Assembly: GCA_910577525.1 (NCBI GenBank) | Contig: CAJTLI010000002.1 | Span: 59,601 to 123,600, forward strand | From: an uncultured Oscillospiraceae bacterium | GTDB lineage: Bacteria > Bacillota > Clostridia > Oscillospirales > Oscillospiraceae | Direction: 5' to 3' | Length of the DNA: 64,000 nt | Notes under the pieces: generated by a model | The model's input: only the letters and a program-made list of their open reading frames with translations | Databases searched by the model: none | What the model was told of the DNA's origin: nothing | In this document: positions 50,758 through 58,854 of the stretch, piece after piece | How the letters are laid out: each line of letters begins with the position of its first letter | Numbering within the stretch: the first letter of the stretch is position 1 | Translations under genes and position numbers: made by a program

Positions 50758-52872
50758 TCATTCCCCTTTCTCGTTCATTGGCCGGACCGTCAGCGCGGCC
50801 CGCCACTTCTGCTGTTCTACCCGCAGCAGCTGTCCCCGAAAGGGGGCCTGAAGGGCGAAATTCTCCCATCTCCAGGGCAGATGGGGATCGAACCGGAACC
50901 CGCCGGGCATATCCGGGTCCGGCTTGATCCCCGCCAGCTCCTCGATGATGAGGGGGATGGCCCCGCTGGCCCAGGGGTGGCAAAGACTGGTGTTCCACTT
51001 CTGGTCCCTGCCCCACACCTCGAAGCAGGCGGTGGCCCCCTCCCGAAGCATATTCCGCCAACCATATTCATCCTCCCGGGCGAGCAGGCGGTGCAGCGTC
51101 CCATATTTCCCCATCCGCCCCAGCCCCCGCAGGGCAAAGTACATGGGCAGCGGCCCGCACACCCGCCCGGGGGCCAGCAGCAGGTTTTCATAGGAGTCCT
51201 CCCCCACCGCCGGCGTCAGGCCAAAGCACGCGGGATAGAGATTGGCGTGGACAGAGCAGTGGCCGCTTGTCTCGCTGTCGGCGAACAGCCGGGGCTTCCA
51301 GCGCCAGAAGGTGCTCAGAAAGGCGGCGGCCACCCGCTGGGATTCCCCCGTCCCGGGCAGGCCCAGCACCCGCTCTATCTTCTCCTTCATGCGCAGGAAG
51401 CCAAACCACAGGGCGTTGGCCACATTGTGGCAGCCCTCCCCCACCTTCGGGCGGGTGAGGGGAAAATCGTAGCCGTCCCGAAGGTTCTCCGGCCAGTCCA
51501 CCATGTTCCAGCTGTGTGTCACGTTCTCCAGCAGGCCGTCGGGGCGCCGGTACCCGGCAAAGCGGCCCGCGATCCCTTGGACTGCGGGCCAGCACTCCCG
51601 CAGGAAAGCCCTGTCGCCGGTGAACTCGTAGTCCGTCAGAACCAGGGCGGGAAACAGCAGGGAGTAGTCGGCGATCTCCTGCTGCAGCGACCCGGGTGCC
51701 ACCGCCAGCAGAGAGGGCGTCTCCCGCCCCGAGGCCATGAAGTCCCGGATACACTTGCGCAGCAGGTCCGTTTTCCCCGTCAGCCACACCTGGGACCGGG
51801 CGGTGATCACCGCGTCCCCCAGATATTGCCCCTTCTCCCGGGTGGGACAGTCCAGATAGCCCTCCTGACTGCCGCAGCGCACCGCGTTTTTGCAGATGGT
51901 GAAGATATCCTCCAGCTGGTCCTGAGGACAGGACAGGACGCACTTCCCGTCTTCCATGGGATAATGCCGCTCCCACACCCAGCACTGGACCAGATCCGGC
52001 CCGCCGTCCTCCAGCCCCAGCACCTCCGCGTATCGGAAGCCCTTGTAGTCGTAGGGGTGGAGCGTGTTCTCCCCCTCTCTCAGGGTCCAGCTCTCCTCAT
52101 AGCGGCAGCCGCAGCGCATGTCAAAGCGCACCCGGCCCGCTCCGTCCAACTCCTCTCCGTAGCGGAGGGTGAGCCTATCCCCTGCCCTGCCCCGGGCAAT
52201 GGCGTGGAAGGTCCCCGTCCGCTCCCGGCCGAAGTCCATCTGCACCCCGCCCGGGACTGCGCGGACAGACGCGGGCTCCGCCCGCTCCCACTGGAGCTTG
52301 GCGGTGGGCCGGGGGGACAGGCTGTAGTCCGCCCAGCCGGCCGGAACCAGCCGCCCCCAGCCGCTGGCCCGAAACCAGGGCCGCTCCCAGCTCTCAGGCC
52401 AGCGGCGGCCATCAAAGTTCTCCAAAAACTGAGTGTCGTAGCCCACAGCGTCCCCAGAATAGGCGCGGCACACCTGATACCGCCAGTTCCCATCGCACCG
52501 GGCGATCACCCTGCCTCCCCGGACAATCTCCGCCCAGACCGCGAACCGCCCGTCCCCGCTGTTCCACACCCGGTTTACCAGCCCCTGATAGTAGAGATGG
52601 AGAGCCACCGTCACCGTCCGTCCCCCCTCCAGGGGGTATTCCTCATAATAATAGCCGTCGTGCCGGGCGGGCGCGGGCCCCTGACCCAGCCATTTCCCGT
52701 CCAGCCACGCCTGATAGCAGTCGTCGGCGCTGAGCCGCAGCACACACCGCCCCCGGGGCAGCCTAACCCGTCCCCGCACCAGCACATGGACATTCCGGGG
52801 CCCGTCCTCCGGCCCTCCAGCCCGCCGGGCATCCCACGTTGGAATGGTCATCCAGCCGTCTGCTCTTCCCAA
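50758..52872 (-). CDS. GH78-type alpha-L-rhamnosidase-like glycoside hydrolase
   Basis: A 704-residue cytoplasmic enzyme. The first ~190 residues resemble the rhamnosidase N-terminal beta-sandwich (LSADDCYQAWLDGKWLGQGP). A middle beta domain and an (alpha/alpha)6 barrel follow, with LDCPTREKGQYLGDAVITAR where classical GH78 has DCPQRDERLGWTGD, then a C-terminal beta domain. The variant motif is one residue shorter, so substrate may differ from simple rhamnosides. The TTG at 52872, 8 bp after AGGAGGAG, is the likely start. A TATAAT lies about 40 bp upstream, next to the dyad ATGCC-A-GGCAT. Confidence 0.82.
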   Translation of the reverse strand: MGRADGWMTIPTWDARRAGGPEDGPRNVHVLVRGRVRLPRGRCVLRLSADDCYQAWLDGKWLGQGPAPARHDGYYYEEYPLEGGRTVTVALHLYYQGLVNRVWNSGDGRFAVWAEIVRGGRVIARCDGNWRYQVCRAYSGDAVGYDTQFLENFDGRRWPESWERPWFRASGWGRLVPAGWADYSLSPRPTAKLQWERAEPASVRAVPGGVQMDFGRERTGTFHAIARGRAGDRLTLRYGEELDGAGRVRFDMRCGCRYEESWTLREGENTLHPYDYKGFRYAEVLGLEDGGPDLVQCWVWERHYPMEDGKCVLSCPQDQLEDIFTICKNAVRCGSQEGYLDCPTREKGQYLGDAVITARSQVWLTGKTDLLRKCIRDFMASGRETPSLLAVAPGSLQQEIADYSLLFPALVLTDYEFTGDRAFLRECWPAVQGIAGRFAGYRRPDGLLENVTHSWNMVDWPENLRDGYDFPLTRPKVGEGCHNVANALWFGFLRMKEKIERVLGLPGTGESQRVAAAFLSTFWRWKPRLFADSETSGHCSVHANLYPACFGLTPAVGEDSYENLLLAPGRVCGPLPMYFALRGLGRMGKYGTLHRLLAREDEYGWRNMLREGATACFEVWGRDQKWNTSLCHPWASGAIPLIIEELAGIKPDPDMPGGFRFDPHLPWRWENFALQAPFRGQLLRVEQQKWRAALTVRPMNEKGE

Positions 52873-53009
52873 TCGTCTCACTCCTCCTGAGGTCACTTGA
52901 TTATAAACATGCCTGGCATAAATAGCCATGTAAAATTTTAAGAATAATATACACTTTATTCCCCCTTGTAGCCATTGACAAAAGCAGGGAAACGTGGTTA
53001 AACTAGAAA

Positions 53010-53145
53010 GAAGCGCGAAGATAGACACGCAGGGACGTTTGGAGCGGAGCGAAGGCAAAAGCCAGACCTCTGCACTGCGGAGGCGGGTTTTGCCTGAGAC
53101 GCAGCGAAAGCGGCCCGGCAGCGTGTCCAATCCGAGCGCGAGGAT
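53010..53145 (+). repeat. Dispersed repeat B, copy 2
   Basis: Aligns with the reverse of 16495-16663, best at GCGGAGGCGGGTTTTGCCTG (53078-53097). It lies in the 338-bp gap between the GH78 and exchanger genes, which otherwise holds the GH78 promoter and no gene. Confidence 0.65.
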
Positions 53146-53210
53146 AGACAGTTCACATCAGAGCCTGGCTCCGGCAAAGCTTGTTCGGGGTCTCGGGAGG
53201 TTATTTTCTT

Positions 53211-54179
53211 ATGGTTGTGCCCGTTCTTTTATTTACCGTGGGTCTGGTCTTTCTCATCAAGGGGGGCGACTGGTTCGTGGACGGCTCCGTGGGCATCGCC
53301 CGGCGGTTCGGCCTGCCTGAGCTGCTCATCGGCGCCACAGTGGTGTCCATCGGCACCACCCTGCCCGAGGTGATGGTATCCGCCTCCTCCGCCTGGGCCG
53401 GCCACGGCGAGATCGCCTACGGAAACGCCATCGGCTCCGTCATCTGCAACACAGCCCTCATCGCCGCCATCACCGTGGCCGTCCGGCCGGGAAAGGTGGA
53501 CCCCAAATCCCTGCGCCTGCCGGTGGCCTTCTTCTTCACCGCCGCCGCCGTCTATGCCGGCATCGCCTATACCACCGGCTATTTCAGCCGGATCTCCGGC
53601 CTGATCCTGCTGGCTATGTTCTGCGCCTATATGTTCGCCACGGTGTGGCAGATGAAGTCCGGTCCAAAGGACCGCGCCGCCCGGACCCGGTCCGAGGAGG
53701 CGGAGGGCTCCATATTCCGGGACGTGGCGCTGCTGGTGCTGGGGGCGGTCCTCATCGCCGCCGGGGCAAACCTGCTGGTGGAAAACGGCACGAAAATCGC
53801 CGAGGCCCTGGGCGTGCCCGAGTCGGTGATCGCCCTCACCTTTGTGGCTCTGGGCACCTCCCTGCCTGAGCTGGTCACTGCTGTCACCTCCCTGATCAAG
53901 GGCCACGGGGCCCTGTCCTTGGGCAACGTCATCGGGGCCAACCTGTTTAACCTGGTGCTGGTGTCCGGGGTATCCGTCACCCTGGCCCCCTTCTCCATCC
54001 CCGATGAAGTCAACAAGTTGGGCCTCAACACCTCGCTGATGCTGGACATCCCGGTGATGCTCGCCGTCATGGCCTTCCTCACCCTCCCCGCCCTCAAAAG
54101 GGGAAGGCTCAGCCGGTTCCAGGGCGTCGCCCTGCTCGTCGTCTACGGCGCGTTCTGCGCCGTTCAGTTCACCATATGA
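53211..54179 (+). CDS. Calcium/sodium antiporter (YrbG/CaCA family)
   Basis: A 322-residue inner-membrane cation/Ca2+ exchanger with about ten membrane segments. The two inverted alpha-repeats are visible: GTTLPEVMVSASSAWAGHGE with GNAIGSVICN, and GTSLPELVTAVTSLIKGHG with GNVIGANLFN. The P-E and G-N residues coordinate ions in the family. The ATG at 53211 has GGGAGG 10 bp upstream. The following nucleotidyltransferase gene begins 36 bp later, so they may be cotranscribed. Confidence 0.92.
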   Translation: MVVPVLLFTVGLVFLIKGGDWFVDGSVGIARRFGLPELLIGATVVSIGTTLPEVMVSASSAWAGHGEIAYGNAIGSVICNTALIAAITVAVRPGKVDPKSLRLPVAFFFTAAAVYAGIAYTTGYFSRISGLILLAMFCAYMFATVWQMKSGPKDRAARTRSEEAEGSIFRDVALLVLGAVLIAAGANLLVENGTKIAEALGVPESVIALTFVALGTSLPELVTAVTSLIKGHGALSLGNVIGANLFNLVLVSGVSVTLAPFSIPDEVNKLGLNTSLMLDIPVMLAVMAFLTLPALKRGRLSRFQGVALLVVYGAFCAVQFTI

Positions 54180-54215
54180 TCCGGGGCCACCCGCCCCAAA
54201 GGAGGTTTTTCCATC

Positions 54216-55127
54216 ATGAAAAAGCCGGTTCTCGTCATCATGGCCGCGGGTATGGGCAGCCGCTACGGCGGCCTCAAGCAGATGGACCCCGTCGGCAGCC
54301 ACGGCCAGGTCATCCTGGACTACTCCATCTACGACGCCCGCCGCGCCGGGTTTGAGACGGTGGTTTTCGTCATCAAAGACGAGATCGAGGCGGACTTCAA
54401 GGCCCGCGTCGGCTCCCGGGTGGAGCGCCGCATGAACGTACATTACGCCTTTCAGCGCATGGACAGCCTGCCGGAGGGCTACGCGGTCCCGGAGGGGCGG
54501 GTCAAGCCCTGGGGCACCGCCCAGGCGGCCCTGGCCGCCCAGCCCTTCCTCGACGGCCCCTTCGCCATCATCAACGCCGACGACTACTACGGCCCCGAGG
54601 CCTTCCGTGTCATCTACGGCTACCTGAGCGCCCACCCCCAGGGGAACGAATACGCCATGGTTGCCTACCGGCTGGAAAACACCGTCACCGATTTCGGCCA
54701 CGTGGCCCGGGGCGTGTGCCAGGTGGGCGAGGACGGCCTGCTCACCGGCATTGTGGAGCGCACCCGCATTGAGAAGGGCCCGCCCCCCCGCTTCACCGAG
54801 GACGGGGGCGAGACCTGGACCGAGCTGCCCGGCGACGCCATGGTGTCCATGAACTTCTGGGGCTTCACCCCCTCCCTGCTGGAGCAGGCCCGGCGGCGGT
54901 TCCCCGACTTCCTGGACCGGGCGCTGGCGGAAAACCCCATGAAGGGAGAGTACCTCCTCCCCACCCTGGTGGGCCAGCTCATCCAGGAGGGGGAGGCCAC
55001 GGTGCGGGCCCTCTCCTCCAGAGACAAGTGGTACGGCGTCACATACCAGGCGGACAAGCCCGCCGTCTCCGCTGCCATCGCGGAGATGACGGCCCAGGGA
55101 TTGTATCCAGACAACCTGTGGGACTGA
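54216..55127 (+). CDS. Sugar-phosphate nucleotidyltransferase-like protein
   Basis: A 303-residue GT-A-fold protein. The start, VIMAAGMGSRYGGLKQMDPVG, is the nucleotide-binding loop of NTP-transferases such as glucose-1-phosphate uridylyl- or thymidylyltransferases, and INADDYYG carries the metal-binding aspartates. It adjoins galT and galK, convergent with them, suggesting a role in UDP-sugar supply, for example UDP-glucose for GalT. Substrate is inferred from context only. A ribosome site (GGAGG) precedes the ATG. Confidence 0.82.
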   Translation: MKKPVLVIMAAGMGSRYGGLKQMDPVGSHGQVILDYSIYDARRAGFETVVFVIKDEIEADFKARVGSRVERRMNVHYAFQRMDSLPEGYAVPEGRVKPWGTAQAALAAQPFLDGPFAIINADDYYGPEAFRVIYGYLSAHPQGNEYAMVAYRLENTVTDFGHVARGVCQVGEDGLLTGIVERTRIEKGPPPRFTEDGGETWTELPGDAMVSMNFWGFTPSLLEQARRRFPDFLDRALAENPMKGEYLLPTLVGQLIQEGEATVRALSSRDKWYGVTYQADKPAVSAAIAEMTAQGLYPDNLWD

Positions 55128-55128
55128 C

Positions 55129-55161
55129 GGAATTTCCCCCGGCAAGGCCGGGGGAAATTCC
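55129..55161. terminator. Convergent terminator between the nucleotidyltransferase and galT
   Basis: A 15-bp stem (GGAATTTCCCCCGGC arm, loop AAG) followed by TTTT on the plus strand. Confidence 0.88.
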
Positions 55162-55163
55162 TT

Positions 55164-56654
55164 TTACACCGTCCGCAGGAAGGTCAGGAACCGCTCCCCG
55201 CCCTCAGGGGTCCGGGCGTAGACGCCGCAGTGCTCCAGCACCTGGGCAAACACCTTGCCCGTCTCCGCCTTTACGATGTCCAGCGCGTTGTCCGGTGTGA
55301 CGGCGCAGCGCTTGGCAAAGCCTTCCGCCCAGTCCGCGTGCTTGGCGGTGAGCTCTTTGGCACGCAGGTCCGCGCCGCGGGCCAGCCCTTCCGCCACCGC
55401 CGCCAGCTCCTCCTTGAGCCGGGCCGGGAGAACCGCCAGCCCCATCACCTCGATGAGGCCGATGTTTTCCTTCTTGATGTGGTGGAGCTCCGCGTGGGGA
55501 TGGTAGACCCCCAGAGGGTGCTCCTCTGTCGTGATGTTGTTGCGCAGCACCAGGTCCAGCTCGAACTTGTCCCCCCGCTTCCGGGCGATGGGGGTGATGG
55601 TGTTGTGGGGCTCGCCCTCCGTCTCGGCGAAAATAAACGCCTTCTCGTCGGTGTAGCCCCGCCAAGCGGTCAAAATCTTGTCCGCCAGATCGATGAGCCG
55701 GTCCGGGTTTTCGCTGGCGATGCGCACCACCGACATGGGCCACTTGACAATGCCCGCCTCCACGTCCTCAAATCCGGGGAACGTAAACGCCGTCTCCACC
55801 GGGGCCTTGGCCATGGCAAACTCATACCGCCCGCCCTGGAAGTGGTCGTGGGCCAGAATCGAACCGCCCACAATGGGCAGGTCGGCGTTGGAGCCCACGA
55901 AGTAGTGGGGGAACTGGCCCACAAAGTCCAGCAGCTTGGCAAAGCAGGCCCGGTCGATCTTCATGGGCGTATGCACCTTGTTGAAGCAGATGCAGTGCTC
56001 GTTGTAGTACACATAGGGGGAGTACTGCAAAAACCAGGGGGAATCGTTGATGGTAATGGGCACGATGCGGTGGTTCTGCCGGGCGGGGTGGTTCACCCGG
56101 CCCGCGTAGCCCTCGTTTTCGGCGCACAGCTGGCACCGGGGGTAGGCGGAGGCGGGCAGGTTTTTGGCCGCGGCGATGGCCTTGGGGTCCTTTTCCGGCT
56201 TGGACAGGTTGATGGTGATGTCCAATTCGCCGTACTCCGTCGGGGCCTTCCACTTCACGTCCTTGGCAATGCGGTCCCGGCGGATGTAGTTGGTGTCCTG
56301 ACTGAATTTGTAATACCAGTCGGTGGCCTTCTTCGGGTCCTCCCGGTACAGAGCCTGAAAGGCGTCGATCACCTGGGCGGGCCGGGGGGTGAGGCGGCCC
56401 ATGAGCTCAGTGTCGAACAGGTCCCGGTACACCACGGAGTTCTCCGCCAGCACGCCCCGGGCATAGGCGTCGTCCAGCAGCTCCTCCAGCACCGGGGCCA
56501 GCTCCACCGGGCCCCAGTCCTGTCCGGGACCGGCATAACCGTCAATTTTTAGGGCGTCCAGAATCGTGTTGACGGCCCAGTCCTGTTCGCAGGGCTGGAT
56601 GAGGCCCGTCTGCAACGCGTATGTAACCAGCTTGGAAATGGCAGAATCAATCAT
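55164..56654 (-). CDS. galT: UDP-glucose-hexose-1-phosphate uridylyltransferase, Firmicutes type
   Basis: GalT exchanges UMP between UDP-glucose and galactose-1-phosphate in the Leloir pathway. The 496-residue form is the longer Lactobacillales/Clostridia type (GalT type 2), beginning with LVTYALQTGLIQPCEQDWAVN. It has ASAYPRCQLCAENEGYAGR, VGSNADLPIVGGSILAHDHFQGG and YHPHAELHHIKKENIGLIEVMG. The expected H-x-H nucleophile region is AHDHFQGG. GGAAGTG lies 5 bp before the ATG. galK is the upstream gene, 102 bp away, with repeat A between them. Confidence 0.95.
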   Translation of the reverse strand: MIDSAISKLVTYALQTGLIQPCEQDWAVNTILDALKIDGYAGPGQDWGPVELAPVLEELLDDAYARGVLAENSVVYRDLFDTELMGRLTPRPAQVIDAFQALYREDPKKATDWYYKFSQDTNYIRRDRIAKDVKWKAPTEYGELDITINLSKPEKDPKAIAAAKNLPASAYPRCQLCAENEGYAGRVNHPARQNHRIVPITINDSPWFLQYSPYVYYNEHCICFNKVHTPMKIDRACFAKLLDFVGQFPHYFVGSNADLPIVGGSILAHDHFQGGRYEFAMAKAPVETAFTFPGFEDVEAGIVKWPMSVVRIASENPDRLIDLADKILTAWRGYTDEKAFIFAETEGEPHNTITPIARKRGDKFELDLVLRNNITTEEHPLGVYHPHAELHHIKKENIGLIEVMGLAVLPARLKEELAAVAEGLARGADLRAKELTAKHADWAEGFAKRCAVTPDNALDIVKAETGKVFAQVLEHCGVYARTPEGGERFLTFLRTV

Positions 56655-56686
56655 GGTAACACTTCCGTTCTTTCGGCAAAATATTA

Positions 56687-56798
56687 GGGCCCCCGCAAAG
56701 CCGCCCTTTGGCTTTGTGGGGAGAGGAGCCTCAGCAAAACAGGCGTGCTTCCGGCATCAGCCGGATGCGAGGGATGTGGAGCTTGCGGCGACGACGCA
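56687..56798. repeat. Dispersed repeat A, copy 2, entering the galK 3' end
   Basis: The first 40 bp match 16388-16427 with one mismatch (56711 C versus T). Weaker similarity continues past the galK stop (56757) into its last codons. The core forms a CCCCGCAAAGCC / GGCTTTGTGGGG hairpin. Confidence 0.75.
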
Positions 56799-58079
56799 TC
56801 CGCCCTGAGGCCGGATGTGCAGCACATGGCACTTGCCCTGGCCCAGCAGGGCCTCCATGCCGGACTTGAACAGGGCCAGCCTGTCCTCCGGCACAAAGGC
56901 CTGGATGGTGCCCGCGAAGCCGCCGCCGTGGACCCGGACGGCCCCCGTCCCGTCCAGCAGCTCCCGGGCCATGGCCAGGCACAGGGGAATGGCCTGCTGG
57001 CGGGGGTCGGCGGTGGACCAGGTGTTTTGCAGGTGCAGCGCGGAGGACAGGCCGGAGGCGTTCAGCAGCTCCAGGAACCGGCCGAAATCCCCGTCCTTCA
57101 GGGCCTGGGCCTCCTGAACCGCCCGGCGGTCATCGTCGTAGAAGTGCAGGGCGCGCAGCACCGCCCGGTCGCCGCACTGCTTCCGCAGCGCGGGGATAGC
57201 CGCCCGGAAATGCTGCTGGGGCACGTCCCGCAGCACCTTTTTGCCGAAATAGGCCGCCACCGCCCCCATCTCCCGGGTGATGTCGGCGTAGTCGTCCGTC
57301 AGATCGCCGTGGCTGGAGCAGGTGTCCACAATGCACAGCACATGGCCGGATTTAGAGAAGTCAAAATCCACCCGCTCCACTACCGGGCTGGCCGGGTCGT
57401 TGAAGTCGATGGCCACGCAGGCCCCCACCGACGAGCCCATCTGGTCCATCAGGCCGCAGGGCTTGCCGAAATACACGTTTTCGGCGTACTGGCCGATTTT
57501 GGCGATGGTGACGGCGTCCAGCCTGCCATCGCAGCAGAAGTGGTTGAAGATGTTGCCCACCAGGGTCTCATAGGCGGCGGAGGAGGACAGCCCGGAGCCG
57601 GACAGCACCGTGGAATTGGCGCAGGCGTCAAAGCCGGACAGAGCGTACCCCATCTCGGCGATCTTAGCCGCCACCCCCCGCACCAGGGCGGCGGAGGTGT
57701 TCTCCTCCCCCTTTTTTGGGGACAGATCCTTCAGGCTGATCTCCAGGGCGGGATAGCCCTCGGACTGGATACGGACCACGTCCAGCCCGTTGGGCGCCGC
57801 ACAGGCCAGCATGTCCAGATCGACGCTGCCGCACAGCACGCGGCCATGCTGATGATCGGTGTGGTTCCCCCCGATCTCCGTGCGGCCGGGGCCGGAAAAC
57901 AGAGCCGCGCCCTGGGCGTCCGCCCCATACCGGGCGGAAAAGGCCTCCACCGTGCGGACGGCCCGCTCACGGGCTTCATCCAAACGACGGGCGCTGCCGT
58001 CCAGGGCGTAGAGGGCGGACAGGGCCGGGTCGCAGGCGCCGTTCCGAAGGGCTGCCAGCAGCTGGGTACAGTTAGACAT
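56757..58079 (-). CDS. galK: Galactokinase (GalK)
   Basis: GalK phosphorylates galactose at C1. The 440-residue GHMP kinase has SGPGRTEIGGNHTDHQHG (substrate site), STVLSGSGLSSSAAYE (phosphate loop) and RVHGGGFAGTIQAFVP (motif 3). The start at 58079 has GAGGTG 6 bp upstream; the frame to 58097 lacks one. Family members usually end at about IRPxGG; the extra tail after QGGCVV lies in DNA similar to repeat A, so the terminus may have been rewritten by a repeat insertion. Confidence 0.95.
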   Translation of the reverse strand: MSNCTQLLAALRNGACDPALSALYALDGSARRLDEARERAVRTVEAFSARYGADAQGAALFSGPGRTEIGGNHTDHQHGRVLCGSVDLDMLACAAPNGLDVVRIQSEGYPALEISLKDLSPKKGEENTSAALVRGVAAKIAEMGYALSGFDACANSTVLSGSGLSSSAAYETLVGNIFNHFCCDGRLDAVTIAKIGQYAENVYFGKPCGLMDQMGSSVGACVAIDFNDPASPVVERVDFDFSKSGHVLCIVDTCSSHGDLTDDYADITREMGAVAAYFGKKVLRDVPQQHFRAAIPALRKQCGDRAVLRALHFYDDDRRAVQEAQALKDGDFGRFLELLNASGLSSALHLQNTWSTADPRQQAIPLCLAMARELLDGTGAVRVHGGGFAGTIQAFVPEDRLALFKSGMEALLGQGKCHVLHIRPQGGCVVAASSTSLASG

Positions 58080-58135
58080 TGCGCTCACCTCATTCAAAAT
58101 GGGAGGGCCGGTGCCGTCCCAAAATATACCCTTTT

Positions 58136-58164
58136 ACCATACCACATGAGGCACTTTTTGGCAA
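58136..58164 (-). promoter_or_regulatory. galK promoter
   Basis: TTGCCA (58159-58164), 17 bp, TATGGT (58136-58141) on the minus strand, about 57 bp before the start. The 384-bp gap 58080-58463 holds this promoter, the MITE-like element and the SASP terminator. Confidence 0.6.
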
Positions 58165-58199
58165 GGGCGGCTTGGAGAAAAACGGCGGCTGATTTTCAA

Positions 58200-58359
58200 G
58201 GAAGGACTGATTCAATCGGCAAGAGCGATTCGCGCGAGATTTTTTGCCACAGCGAGGCGGGATGACCCAGGAATCATTGTGTTTATTTCAAGAAATCGCA
58301 ACGAAGGTGCGGCAAAAAAGATCCGCAAAGCGCCGCAGGCGCATTGAATCAGTGCTTCC
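58200..58359. mobile_element. MITE-like element, 160 bp, with TCAA target duplication
   Basis: Ends read GGAAGGACTGATTCAAT and, reversed, GGAAGCACTGATTCAAT. The inverted similarity continues inward for roughly 50 bp (including ATTTTTTGCC / CTTTTTTGCC). TCAA stands immediately outside both ends (58196-58199, 58360-58363), as expected for a transposition duplication. There is no coding capacity. Confidence 0.75.
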
Positions 58360-58392
58360 TCAAGACGGGACCCCGCAAGGGCCGCGGCGGCT

Positions 58393-58434
58393 ATAAACAC
58401 AGGAGGGGCTCAGCGGAGCCCCTCCTGTGTTTAT
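58393..58434 (-). terminator. Terminator after the SASP gene
   Basis: A perfect 18-bp stem (ATAAACACAGGAGGGGCT arm) with loop of six. Confidence 0.85.
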
Positions 58435-58463
58435 TTCATGCGAAACGGGAAATGCTGTGGGTG

Positions 58464-58667
58464 TTACTTCAGGCCGTTCTCATAGGCCTCGATCATCTTC
58501 TTGACCATCTGGCCGCCCACGGAGCCCGCCTGACGGCTGGTCAGGTCGCCGTTGTAGCCCTGCTTCAGGTTGACGCCCACCTCGTTGGCGGCCTCCATCT
58601 TGAACTTGTCCATGGCCTCGCGGGCGCCGGGAACCACCAGACGGTTAGAGTTATTCGTGTTAGACAT
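58464..58667 (-). CDS. Alpha/beta-type small acid-soluble spore protein
   Basis: A 67-residue protein that coats and protects spore DNA. It shows RLVVPGAREAMDKFKMEAAN, covering the GPR protease region (around KMEAANEVGV), and LTSRQAGSVGGQMVKKMIE, the conserved DNA-binding helix. A sigma-G-like promoter is upstream and a strong terminator follows. AAAGGAG is the ribosome site. This is direct evidence of an endospore former. Confidence 0.96.
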   Translation of the reverse strand: MSNTNNSNRLVVPGAREAMDKFKMEAANEVGVNLKQGYNGDLTSRQAGSVGGQMVKKMIEAYENGLK

Positions 58668-58730
58668 ATCCTTGTTCTCCTTTTCGATATCGTTGTCGTT
58701 TGTTGCTCTGTCGGATCGGGAATCCGAGCA

Positions 58731-58759
58731 TAGTTTGGGCCAAGCGAATTTTTATATGC
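58731..58759 (-). promoter_or_regulatory. Sigma-G-like promoter of the SASP gene
   Basis: On the minus strand GCATA (58755-58759), 17 bp and CAAACTA (58731-58737), one base from the forespore consensus CATWHTA. Confidence 0.6.
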
Positions 58760-58798
58760 GGATCTTTTGCTGGTAAGTTCATCCTTGCCGGCAATGCC

Positions 58799-58846
58799 AT
58801 TCGCCCGGACCGCCTGTCCATCATAAGACAGGCGGTCCGGGCGAAT
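58799..58846. terminator. Strong hairpin terminator between deacetylase and SASP
   Basis: A perfect 20-bp stem, ATTCGCCCGGACCGCCTGTC with its complement, loop CATCATAA. It probably ends the deacetylase transcript; no clear T-run is present. Confidence 0.75.
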
Positions 58847-58854
58847 GCCGGGCC

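Noticed and set aside
48832..52890. 1352-codon plus-strand frame opposite the two glycosidases
   Set aside because: Antisense shadow with collagen-like composition; GH2 and GH78 motifs are on the minus strand.
58212..58400. Short ORF inside the MITE-like element
   Set aside because: It reads across the inverted repeats and has no initiation signals.
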